This document shows, one piece after another, positions 53,673-61,894 of a DNA stretch of 64,000 nucleotides (the first letter of the stretch is position 1; each line of letters begins with the position of its first letter). This DNA comes from Burkholderiales bacterium (lineage in GTDB: Bacteria > Pseudomonadota > Gammaproteobacteria > Burkholderiales > Burkholderiaceae_C), in assembly GCA_016000195.1 (NCBI GenBank), contig JAECRO010000001.1, forward strand, positions 131,015 through 195,014. The letters are read 5' to 3'. The position numbers were made by a program, and so were the translations under genes. The notes under the pieces are model-generated. The model was not told the DNA's origin, did not search any database, and saw nothing but the letters and a program-made list of their open reading frames with translations.

Positions 53673-56600
53673 TCAGCTGTTCAGCTGCGCCCACAGCTTG
53701 TCCAGCCGCTTGATGCTGACCGGCTGGGGCGTGCGCAGCTCCTGGGCAAAAAAGCTCACCCGCAGCTCTTCGAGCAGCCAGCGGTATTCCTGCATGCGGG
53801 CGTCCGCCGCGCCCTTGCGCTCGGCCACCAGGCGCCAGTAGCGCTGCTCCTGCGGCCGCAGTTCAAGCATGCGCGCCGCGTCCCGGGCCGGGTCGGCGCG
53901 CCACTTTTCGAGCCGCAGGGTGATGGCCTTGAGGTAGCGGGTGAAATGCTGCAACTGACCGTAAGGCGTGGCGGTCAGGAACTTCCTGGGCACCAGGCGC
54001 TGGAGTTGCAGACCCGCATCCTGCACGGCTTCCGTCGCGTTTTTCGTATCCTTGATCTTGCGCTGCGCCACGGCGAACTCGATCAAAATTCCCGCTGCCA
54101 GGCGCGCCACTTCGCTGGCAATCAGCGTCAGGCGCCCGCGTCCGTCGTCAATGCGCTTCCTGAAGTCGGCCTCGCAGGTCGGCAGCGGATCGAGCAGAAA
54201 AGCCCGGTCCAGCGCGACCTCGATGATCTGCTGGCGCAGCTCGTCGACCGTGCCGCCGCCCGAGTTGTCGGCGGCGCGGCCCACCAGCATGTAGGAAGTC
54301 GCCGTTTTCTGCAGGTCGGGCAGGTTTTTTTCCAGATACTTCAGCGCATCCCTGATCTGCAGCGAAAACAGCCGCCGCAAGCCCGCGCGGTGCCTGGCAG
54401 CGGCTGAATCAGGCTCGTCGAACACCTCAATCGTCACCGCGTCGCCCAAATCAATCAGCGCCGGAAAGCCGATCAGCGTCTGCGTGCCCTTGCCGATTTC
54501 CATCAGCTCGGGCAGCTCGCCAAAGCTCCAGCTGGTGTAGCGCTCGGGAATCCTGACTGCTATCTTTTCAGGAGCAGCTTGCGCACGTCCTTCCTGCGCC
54601 AGAGGCTTGTTTGATGCTGAATTCCGGTTTGAAGCATCGGTTTGGAGGCTGGCGGGCTCGTTGGGCGCCGCCTTGCCCAGGTTCTTCAGCCCCGCCAGCG
54701 CCTGAAAAGCCCCGCGCGCCTGCGCGCCCAGCTCGCCCTTGAGCGCGCCCAGGTTGCGGCCCGCGCCCAGCTGGCGCCCGTGCTCATCGACCACCCGGAA
54801 GTTCATGAACAGATGGGCCGGCAGCATGTCCAGCTTCAGGTCGCCGCGCTTGATGTCGAGCGAGGTCGCGTCGCGCACCCACTTCAAGACCGCATCCGTC
54901 AGCGAGCCGGCGCCGAACTTCTCGGCGGCCATCAGCTCCTGCGCCATGCGCGCGGCGGTATCGGGCAGCGGCACCAGACGCGAGCGCGGGCGCTGGTGCA
55001 GGGTCTTGATGAGCGCCTGTATCTTGTCCTTGAGCATGCCGGGCACCAGCCACTCGCAGCGCTCCTCGTTGACCTGGTTCAGCGCGAACAGCGGCACCTC
55101 GACCGTCACGCCATCGCGCGCGTCGCCCGGTTCGTGCAAATACGTCGCCAGGCAATCGACGCCGCCCAGCCGCAGCGTCTTGGGAAACGCCTGCGTGGTG
55201 ATGCCGGCCGCTTCGTGGCGCATCAGCTCGTCTTGCGTCAAACGCAGCAGATTCGGCTGCTTTCTGGCCTCAAGCTTGAACCAGCTCTCAAAGCCGGCGC
55301 CGGTGCAGATGTCGGCCGGCAGTTGCTGGTCGTAGAACGCGTAGATCAGTTCTTCATCGACCAGCACGTCCTGCCGGCGCGCCTTGTGCTCCAGGTCCTG
55401 GACGTGGGCAATCATCTTTTCGTTGGCCGCCAGGAAAGGTAATTTCGTGTCCCAGTTGCCGGCCACCAGCGCTTCGCGGATGAAGATTTCGCGCGATGTG
55501 ACCGGATCAACCCGGCCAAAGTTGACGCGCCGCCCGTGGTAAACCACCAGCCCGTACAGCGTGGCCCGCTCCAGCGCCGTGACCTGCGCGGCTTTTTTCT
55601 CCCAGTGCGGGTCGAGCAGCTGCTTCTTCAAAAGATGGCCGCCGACCTGCTCGATCCACTGCGGGTCGATGTTGGCAATGCCCCGGCCAAACAGGCGCGT
55701 GGTTTCGACCAGCTCGGCCACCACGATCCAGCGGCCCGGCTTCTTGCTGAGCCGCGCGCCCGGATGGCGATAGAAGCGGATGCCGCGCGCGCCCAGATAC
55801 CAGTCGTCCTCTTCGCTTTTCAGGCCGATGTTGCCCAGCAAGCCGCACAGCAGCGACAGATGCAGCTGCTCGTAGCTGGCCGGCTTGTCATTCAAAGGAT
55901 GTGGCCCCCACGCTCCGCGCTTCGCGTCGTCGCTGCCCCCCGAGGAGGCCAGACCTGGCTTGGGGCGGCCCGGCGCTGCGGCCCAGCCCTGCTCGCCGAC
56001 CACCGCCTGCAGCTGCGAATGGATATCGCGCCATTCGCGCACGCGGCGGATGTTGACGAAGTTCTCGCGCAGCAGGGTTTCGTACTGGCGATTGGTCAGC
56101 TTATGCGTCGCGTCATGGCCGCCGCGCGCATCGCCCAGCCATTTCCACAGCTTCAGGAAGCCGACGAATTCGCTCTTCTCGTCGTCGAACTTGGCATGCG
56201 CCTGATCGGCCTGCGCCTGCTTGTCCATCGGCCGGTCGCGCACGTCCTGCACGCTCAGGGCGCTGGCAATGATCAGCACTTCGTCGAGCGCCTGCCGTTC
56301 CCTGGCCTCCAGGATCATGCGGCCGACGCGCGGGTCCAGCGGCAGCTTGGCCAGCGTCCAGCCGAGCGGCGTGAGTTCGTTGTCGTCGTTCACCGCGCCG
56401 AGTTCGGCCAGCAGCTGGTAGCCGTCGGCAATCGCGCGGCCCTGCGGCGGCTCGATGAAGGCAAAGTCCTCAATCGTTCCCAGGTGCAGCGCCTTCATGC
56501 GCAGAATCACCGCCGCCAGCGAACTGCGCAGGATTTCGGGGTCGGTAAAGCGCGGCCGGCCCAGAAAATCGGCCTCGTCGTACAGGCGGATGCAGATGCC

Positions 56601-57704
56601 GTCAGCCACGCGGCCGCAGCGGCCGGCGCGCTGGTTGGCGGCCGACTGCGAAATCGGCTCGACCATCAGCTGCTCGACCTTGTTCCTGAAGCTGTAGCGC
56701 TTGACGCGCGCCGTGCCGGCGTCAATGACGTAGCGGATGCCCGGAACCGTCAATGAGGTTTCGGCCACGTTGGTCGCCAGCACGATGCGCCGGCCACTGT
56801 GGCCGTCGAAAATCTTGTCCTGCTCGGCCTGGCTCAGGCGGGCGAACAGCGGCAGCACTTCGGCGTTGCGCGTCAGCGGCTGGTGCGCCAGGTGCTTGCG
56901 CAGGTGGTCGGCGGCCTCGCGGATCTCGCGCTCGCCGGGCAGGAAAATCAAAATATCGCCGGCGCTGTGCGGACTGAGCCACAACTCATCGACCGCATCG
57001 GCCATCGCGTCGTTCAGGCCGTAGTCACGCGACTCCTCGAACGGGCGCCAGCGCTGCTCGACCGGGAACATGCGGCCCGACACCATGATGACCGGCGCCG
57101 GCCCTTTGGCGGAGGCGAAATAATCCGCAAAGCGCTGGGCGTCAATCGTCGCCGAGGTGATGACGACCTTCAGATCGGGCCGGCGCGGCAGCAGCTGGCG
57201 CAGGTAGCCGAGCAAAAAGTCGATGTTCAGGCTGCGCTCGTGCGCCTCGTCGATGATGATGGTGTCGTAGGCGCGCAGCAGCGGATCGGTCTGGGTTTCG
57301 GCCAGCAGGATGCCGTCGGTCATCAGCTTGACCGAGGCGTCGCGGCTCAGCCGGTCCTGGAAACGCACCTTGTAGCCGACCACGTCGCCGAGCGGGGTCT
57401 TCAGCTCTTCGGCAATCCGCTTGGCGACGCTGGACGCGGCAATGCGGCGCGGCTGGGTGTGGCCGATCAGCTTGCCCTGGCCGTCTGGGTAGTTGAGCTT
57501 GCCGCGCCCCAGCGCCAGGGCGATTTTGGGCAGTTGCGTGGTTTTGCCCGAGCCGGTTTCGCCGCAGACGATGATGACCTGGTGCGCCGTGAGCGCGGCC
57601 GCGATGTCGTCGCGTTTGCCGGAAACCGGCAATGATTCGGGGAAAGTGATGAGCAAGGGCGACAAGGGAGACAAGGAAGAAGCCAAGGAGAACCCAGCAG
57701 TCAA
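53673..57704 (-). CDS. hrpA: ATP-dependent RNA helicase HrpA
   Basis: The 1343-residue DEAH-box helicase has VIIVCGETGSGKTTQLPKIAL, GHTQPRRIAASSVAKRI, TIIIDEAHERSLNIDFLLGYL (DEAH), VITSATIDAQRF, ATNVAETSLTVPGIRYVIDAGTARVKRY and QRAGRCGRVADGICIRLY. The HA2/OB-like domains and the long HrpA-specific C-terminal DUF3418 region follow. In E. coli HrpA rescues stalled or collided ribosomes and affects mRNA processing. Two foreign insertions are visible. Residues about 572-603 (GRPKPGLASSGGSDDAKRGAWGPHPLNDKPA) derive from the GC-rich repeat, and residues about 1024-1050 (NRNSASNKPLAQEGRAQAAPEKIAV) from the ATAGCTGCTTGCGCA repeat. Both keep the frame. Confidence 0.96.
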   Translation of the reverse strand: MTAGFSLASSLSPLSPLLITFPESLPVSGKRDDIAAALTAHQVIIVCGETGSGKTTQLPKIALALGRGKLNYPDGQGKLIGHTQPRRIAASSVAKRIAEELKTPLGDVVGYKVRFQDRLSRDASVKLMTDGILLAETQTDPLLRAYDTIIIDEAHERSLNIDFLLGYLRQLLPRRPDLKVVITSATIDAQRFADYFASAKGPAPVIMVSGRMFPVEQRWRPFEESRDYGLNDAMADAVDELWLSPHSAGDILIFLPGEREIREAADHLRKHLAHQPLTRNAEVLPLFARLSQAEQDKIFDGHSGRRIVLATNVAETSLTVPGIRYVIDAGTARVKRYSFRNKVEQLMVEPISQSAANQRAGRCGRVADGICIRLYDEADFLGRPRFTDPEILRSSLAAVILRMKALHLGTIEDFAFIEPPQGRAIADGYQLLAELGAVNDDNELTPLGWTLAKLPLDPRVGRMILEARERQALDEVLIIASALSVQDVRDRPMDKQAQADQAHAKFDDEKSEFVGFLKLWKWLGDARGGHDATHKLTNRQYETLLRENFVNIRRVREWRDIHSQLQAVVGEQGWAAAPGRPKPGLASSGGSDDAKRGAWGPHPLNDKPASYEQLHLSLLCGLLGNIGLKSEEDDWYLGARGIRFYRHPGARLSKKPGRWIVVAELVETTRLFGRGIANIDPQWIEQVGGHLLKKQLLDPHWEKKAAQVTALERATLYGLVVYHGRRVNFGRVDPVTSREIFIREALVAGNWDTKLPFLAANEKMIAHVQDLEHKARRQDVLVDEELIYAFYDQQLPADICTGAGFESWFKLEARKQPNLLRLTQDELMRHEAAGITTQAFPKTLRLGGVDCLATYLHEPGDARDGVTVEVPLFALNQVNEERCEWLVPGMLKDKIQALIKTLHQRPRSRLVPLPDTAARMAQELMAAEKFGAGSLTDAVLKWVRDATSLDIKRGDLKLDMLPAHLFMNFRVVDEHGRQLGAGRNLGALKGELGAQARGAFQALAGLKNLGKAAPNEPASLQTDASNRNSASNKPLAQEGRAQAAPEKIAVRIPERYTSWSFGELPELMEIGKGTQTLIGFPALIDLGDAVTIEVFDEPDSAAARHRAGLRRLFSLQIRDALKYLEKNLPDLQKTATSYMLVGRAADNSGGGTVDELRQQIIEVALDRAFLLDPLPTCEADFRKRIDDGRGRLTLIASEVARLAAGILIEFAVAQRKIKDTKNATEAVQDAGLQLQRLVPRKFLTATPYGQLQHFTRYLKAITLRLEKWRADPARDAARMLELRPQEQRYWRLVAERKGAADARMQEYRWLLEELRVSFFAQELRTPQPVSIKRLDKLWAQLNS
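54555..54636 (+). repeat. Dispersed repeat, in frame and antisense inside hrpA
   Basis: CTGCTATCTTTTCAGGAGCAGCTTGCGCACGTCCTTCCTGCGCCAGAGGCTTGTTTGATGCTGAATTCCGGTTTGA matches the consensus over about 70 bases. hrpA reads it antisense as PLAQEGRAQAAPEKIAV. Confidence 0.8.
55893..55990 (-). repeat. GC-rich repeat (second family), in frame inside hrpA
   Basis: On the minus strand CCTCGGGGGGCAGCGACGACGCGAAGCGCGGAGCGTGGGGGC aligns with the typA-flank copy CCTCGGGGGGCAGCGAACCACACGAAGTGGGGAGCGTGGGGGC. The encoded peptide GGSDDAKRGAWGPHPLND lies between conserved helicase-associated blocks. Confidence 0.75.
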
Positions 57705-57893
57705 AGCCGCTGATTATCGGCGTTCCGGCCCGCCAGTGGCGGGGCTGCGGGCTTTTGAGCCTGCGGGCGCCTGTCACCTGCTCGCCTTACACTGGCGGCT
57801 ATTTTTTTGCCCTGCCGGGAAAAGCGTCCAGGCCCTGCCCCGGCGGCGCTGCCCAGTGTCCTCAAGCCCCTTCCAGAACCCCGAAAGCGCGCC

Positions 57894-59243
57894 ATGTCCA
57901 CGGTCTTCAATTTCACCTTTGTTCCCTGGTTTCGCTCGGTGGCGCCCTACATCCACAAGTTCCGCAACCAGACCTTCGTGGTCGCCGTCTGCGGCGAGGC
58001 GATTGCCGCCGGCAAGCTGCCGCACCTGGCGCAAGACCTGGCCATGATCCAGAGCATGGGCGTCAAGGTCGTGCTGGTGCACGGCTTCCGGCCGCAGGTC
58101 AACGAGCAGCTCCGGGCCAAGGGCCACGAGGCAAAGTATTCGCACGGCATGCGCATCACCGACGAAGTGGCGCTCGATTGCGCGCAGGAGGCCGCCGGCC
58201 AGCTGCGCTATGAAATCGAGGCGGCCTTCAGCCAGGGCCTGCCCAACACGCCCATGGCCGGCTCGACCATCCGGGTGATTTCGGGCAACTTCATCACCGC
58301 CCGGCCGGTCGGCATTGTCGATGGCGTGGATTTCCAGCATTCGGGCCTGGTGCGCAAGGTCGATGTGGCGGGCATTTCCCGCACGCTGGACTTCGGCGCG
58401 ATGGTGCTGATCTCGCCCTTCGGTTTTTCGCCGACCGGCGAGGCCTTCAACCTGACCATGGAAGAAGTCGCCACCAGCGTGTCGATTGCGCTGCAGGCCG
58501 ACAAGCTGATCTTCGTGACCGAGATTCCCGGCATCCGCCTCAAGCCCGGCGAGCCCGCCAGCGAAGACAACCCCATCGACACCGAACTGCCGCTGGCCGC
58601 CGCCGAAAGCCTGCTGGCCCAGGCGCCGGCCGGCCAGCGCCCGAGCGACACCGCTTTTTACCTGCAGCACTGCGTGCAGGCCTGCAAGGCCGGGGTGGAG
58701 CGCAGCCACATCATCCCGTTCGCGGTCGATGGCGCGCTGCTGCTGGAGATTTACGTCCACGACGGCATCGGCACCATGGTGGTCGATGAAAAGCTCGAAG
58801 AACTGCGCGAAGCCACCGCCGACGATGTGGGCGGCATCCTGCAGCTGATCGAGCCGTTTGAAAAGGACGGCACGCTGGTCAAGCGCAGCCGCACCGAGAT
58901 CGAGCGCGACGCCGGCCACTACACCATCGTCGAGCACGACGGCGTGATCTTTGCCTGCGCCGCGCTCTACCCCTACCCCGAAGCCAAAACCGCCGAAATG
59001 GCCGCCCTGACGGTGTCGCCGCAAAGCCAGGGCCAGGGCGACGGCGAAAAAATCCTCAAGCGCATCGAGCAGCGCGCCCGGACCGCCGGCCTGCAAAGCA
59101 TTTTCGTGCTGACCACGCGCACCATGCACTGGTTCATCAAGCGCGGCTTCGTGCAGGTCGATCCGGACTGGCTGCCCGAGGCCCGCAAACGCAAGTACAA
59201 CTGGGACCGCAAGAGCCAGGTGCTGGTGAAGAAGCTGATGTGA
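57894..59243 (+). CDS. argA: Amino-acid N-acetyltransferase (N-acetylglutamate synthase)
   Basis: The start is at MSTVFNFTFVPWFRSVAPYIHKFRNQTFVVAVCGEAI, the usual ArgA N-terminus, 29 codons inside the track ORF. The amino acid kinase-like domain (VKVVLVHGFRPQVNEQL, ISGNFITARPVGIVDGVDFQHSGLVRKVD) binds the arginine feedback inhibitor. The C-terminal GNAT domain (ALTVSPQSQGQGDGEKILKRIEQRAR, WFIKRGF) carries acetyl-CoA. The 449-residue length is typical. It makes N-acetylglutamate, the first step of arginine synthesis. It is divergent from hrpA. Confidence 0.96.
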   Translation: MSTVFNFTFVPWFRSVAPYIHKFRNQTFVVAVCGEAIAAGKLPHLAQDLAMIQSMGVKVVLVHGFRPQVNEQLRAKGHEAKYSHGMRITDEVALDCAQEAAGQLRYEIEAAFSQGLPNTPMAGSTIRVISGNFITARPVGIVDGVDFQHSGLVRKVDVAGISRTLDFGAMVLISPFGFSPTGEAFNLTMEEVATSVSIALQADKLIFVTEIPGIRLKPGEPASEDNPIDTELPLAAAESLLAQAPAGQRPSDTAFYLQHCVQACKAGVERSHIIPFAVDGALLLEIYVHDGIGTMVVDEKLEELREATADDVGGILQLIEPFEKDGTLVKRSRTEIERDAGHYTIVEHDGVIFACAALYPYPEAKTAEMAALTVSPQSQGQGDGEKILKRIEQRARTAGLQSIFVLTTRTMHWFIKRGFVQVDPDWLPEARKRKYNWDRKSQVLVKKLM

Positions 59244-59391
59244 GCGGCGGCGGCGCCACCCTTTGGTTTGCTGGGCGGGCCTGATGCAAAGCACTGCGCA
59301 GCTTTAGCGGGTAATTCCGGCCCGTGCGATGGCGCGGGAATTCATTCGCCGACAAGCGAAGCCAATAACAATCTCACTGGAGGAAACACCC

Positions 59392-60777
59392 TTGCTGCAG
59401 TACCTGACCCACCTCATCGAACGCACCGGGCAGTGGGCTTACCTCGTCATCTTTCTGGGGGCGATGCTCGAATCGGCGGCTTTTCTGGGCTTGCTGATTC
59501 CCGGCGAAAGCCTGGTTCTGCTGGCCGGCTTTCTGGCGGCCCAAGGCCTGCTTGATCTGGATGTGCTGATGGGTGTCGTTACGTTGGGTGCGGTCCTCGG
59601 CGACAGCATGGGGTATGAAATGGGCCGGCGCATGGGGCGCCCGGCGCTGCTGCAGTACGGCAGCCGGTTCGGCCTGAGCGACGCACGGGTTGCCAGGGCC
59701 GACGCATTTTTTGCACGGCATGGCAGCAAGGCGGTGTTTCTCGGGCGCTTTGTCGGCTTTGCCCGGGCCCTGGTGCCTTTCCTGGCCGGTGCGTCCCAAA
59801 TGGCCTACCGCAAGTTTTTGCCGTACAACATTTTGGGCGCGCTCCTTTGGGCGTCGGCTGTCACCTTGCTGGGGTACTTTCTGGGGGCGAGCTGGCAAAC
59901 CGCCGGGCGCTGGCTCGGGCGGGGCAGCGCCGTGCTGGGCGGCATGATGGTGTTTGTGCTGCTGCTGGTCTGGCTGTGGCGCTGGGCGGTGCGGCATGAG
60001 GCCTTCATCCGGCAAAGCGGGAGCCACTTTCTGCAGCGCCCGCGGGTTCATGCCTTACGCCTTCGTTTTGCGCCTCAACTGGCGTTCATCCAGGCCCGGC
60101 TTTCGCCCCGCAGCTATCTGGGGCTGGAACTCACGGCAGGCGCCCTGGTATTGATTGGCGCCAGCTGGCTGTTCGGCGGCATTGCTGAAGACGTGGTTCA
60201 TGGCGATCCGCTCACCCTCGTTGATGTGCAGGTCGCGCAATGGTTTCATGAGCACGCGACAGCGCCACTCACCCAGGTCATGCTGGCCATCACGCACCTC
60301 CATGACCCAGTCCGCGTCATCATCGCCGCGGCCATCATTGCGGCTTGCCTGGCGTACAAGCGCAACGGGTACTGGCTGATCTGCCTGGGCCTGACCCTGC
60401 CGTTCGGCATGCTGCTCAATGTCCTGATGAAGTATTCGTTTCACCGCATCCGCCCCAGCTTTGACAATCCGCTGCTGGTGGTGTCGAGCTACAGCTTTCC
60501 CAGCGGCCATGTAGCCGGGGCGACGCTGTTTTATGGCCTCATGGCTGCGATGCTGGTGGCGAGAATCGAGGCCTGGCGCTGGCGCATGATGATCGTGCTG
60601 ACGGCTTTCGCGCTGGTGATCCTTGTGGCGCTGACCCGCATGTACCTGGGTGTTCATTATTTAAGCGATGTGCTGGCCGCTTTTGCCGAAGGAATTGCCT
60701 GGCTGGCGCTGTGCCTGACGGGAATGAATACCTTCTGGCGCCACCGCGCGGGCACCGGACTTGCTGGTAAAAAATGA
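59392..60777 (+). CDS. DedA (SNARE-associated) - PAP2 phosphatase fusion
   Basis: The start is placed at TTG 59392 because GGAGG lies 8 bases upstream; the upstream ATG at 59329 has no such site and its 21 extra residues look non-coding. Residues 1 to about 200 form a DedA membrane domain (GAMLESAAFLGLLIPGESLVLLAGFLAAQG, FLGRFVGFARALVPFLAGASQMAYRKF). Residues about 230-450 form a type 2 phosphatidic acid phosphatase domain with KYSFHRIRPSFDNP, SYSFPSGHVAGAT and TRMYLGVHYLSDVLA, all three catalytic motifs intact. DedA proteins scramble or flip undecaprenyl phosphate or lipids, and PAP2 proteins dephosphorylate lipid pyrophosphates, so the fusion fits recycling of a lipid carrier. Confidence 0.9.
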   Translation: MLQYLTHLIERTGQWAYLVIFLGAMLESAAFLGLLIPGESLVLLAGFLAAQGLLDLDVLMGVVTLGAVLGDSMGYEMGRRMGRPALLQYGSRFGLSDARVARADAFFARHGSKAVFLGRFVGFARALVPFLAGASQMAYRKFLPYNILGALLWASAVTLLGYFLGASWQTAGRWLGRGSAVLGGMMVFVLLLVWLWRWAVRHEAFIRQSGSHFLQRPRVHALRLRFAPQLAFIQARLSPRSYLGLELTAGALVLIGASWLFGGIAEDVVHGDPLTLVDVQVAQWFHEHATAPLTQVMLAITHLHDPVRVIIAAAIIAACLAYKRNGYWLICLGLTLPFGMLLNVLMKYSFHRIRPSFDNPLLVVSSYSFPSGHVAGATLFYGLMAAMLVARIEAWRWRMMIVLTAFALVILVALTRMYLGVHYLSDVLAAFAEGIAWLALCLTGMNTFWRHRAGTGLAGKK

Positions 60778-61168
60778 TGTCCGCACCGCTGATGACGCCC
60801 ACATGAGCCAGGCCGCCGGGTGAGCGCCAGGTGCCGTTCCTGTTTCCAACAATACATGCAGAATCAGCCTCCAGCGCACGTTTCACCTGCACCGGCAGCT
60901 ATTATTTATATAGCAGAACACAGGTTTTTCGATGACCATGCCGGGCTGAGCATCAGCACCTGTATCGGGTTGTGGCAAGGCAGCAAATCACTATTAATTC
61001 AATAGCACGCGGTGTATATTCCACCTGCGCAAGCGGCTGTTTTCATCTAAAAACTTCGACTATTGCACGCTTGATGACAGGAAAAGCCGTCAAAGTCGGA
61101 AAAGCCTGATAGCCCCATGTGCCGGTTTCTTATAGGCTCAAGCTTCCTCTTTGCTGGAGACGACAGCC
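60778..61168. other. 391-bp gap with repeat remnants
   Basis: No convincing gene. Two degraded ATAGC-type repeat pieces are visible: GGCAGCTATTATTTATATAGCAG near 60893 and CACTATTAATTCAATAGCACGCGG...TGCGCAAGCGGCTG near 60990-61035. A possible promoter for the downstream pair may lie in the less GC-rich part after 61040, but no clear boxes stand out. Confidence 0.5.
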
Positions 61169-61894
61169 ATGAACCTTCCTGGGCAAAACCCCGTTTCGCG
61201 TGAAGTCCGCATTCCCTGCGGCGGCGCCTGGCTTTACGGCGACCTGACACGGCCGGCCAACGCCCTGGGCGTGGTGCTGTTTGTTCACGGCAGCGGCAGC
61301 GGCCGGCACAGCGCGCGCAACCGGCTGGTCGCGAAAAGGCTGCAGCAAGCGGGCATCGCCACGCTGCTGTTCGACCTGCTGACGGCGCAGGAAGAGCAGA
61401 TCGACCTCCACACCCGCGAACACCGCTTCGACATTGCCCTGCTGACCGGGCGTCTTCAGGACACGACCACCTGGGCCACGGCGCAGCCCGAATTGCAGGA
61501 CTTGCCCATCGGCTACTTCGGCGCCAGCACCGGCAGCGCCGCCGCCATCATTGCCGCCGCCCGGCTGGGCAGGCGCATCGCCGCCGTGGTGTCGCGCGGC
61601 GGCCGGCCCGACCTGGCCGGCCCGGTGGCGCTGGCCGCCGTCACCGCGCCCACGCTGCTGATCGTCGGCGGGGCGGACCACGGCGTCATCGAACTCAACG
61701 AACAGTCGCTGGCGCATTTGACGTGCGACAAACGGCTGGTCATCGTCCACGGCGCCACCCATCTGTTTGAAGAAAAAGGCGCCCTGGAGGAAGTGGCCGA
61801 ACTGGCGGCATCCTGGTTCAGCGCCCATCTGGCGGGCAAGGCGCCGCCAGCATCGACACAAGACAACACAACTCCGGGAAATCATCATGAATAA
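61169..61894 (+). CDS. Alpha/beta hydrolase, dienelactone-hydrolase-like
   Basis: The start is taken at MNLPGQNPVSREVRIPCGGAWLYGDLTRP, six codons inside the track ORF, with GGAG 10 bases upstream. The 241-residue protein shows VVLFVHGSGSGRHSARNRLVAKRLQQAGIATLLFDLL, the nucleophile elbow GYFGASTGSAA, LLIVGGADHGVIELN (Asp) and HGATHLFEEKG (His). The substrate is unknown. It overlaps the next gene by 8 bases (ATGAATAA). Hydrolases of this type are often found beside or fused to phosphoribosyltransferase-like proteins, as here. Confidence 0.87.
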   Translation: MNLPGQNPVSREVRIPCGGAWLYGDLTRPANALGVVLFVHGSGSGRHSARNRLVAKRLQQAGIATLLFDLLTAQEEQIDLHTREHRFDIALLTGRLQDTTTWATAQPELQDLPIGYFGASTGSAAAIIAAARLGRRIAAVVSRGGRPDLAGPVALAAVTAPTLLIVGGADHGVIELNEQSLAHLTCDKRLVIVHGATHLFEEKGALEEVAELAASWFSAHLAGKAPPASTQDNTTPGNHHE

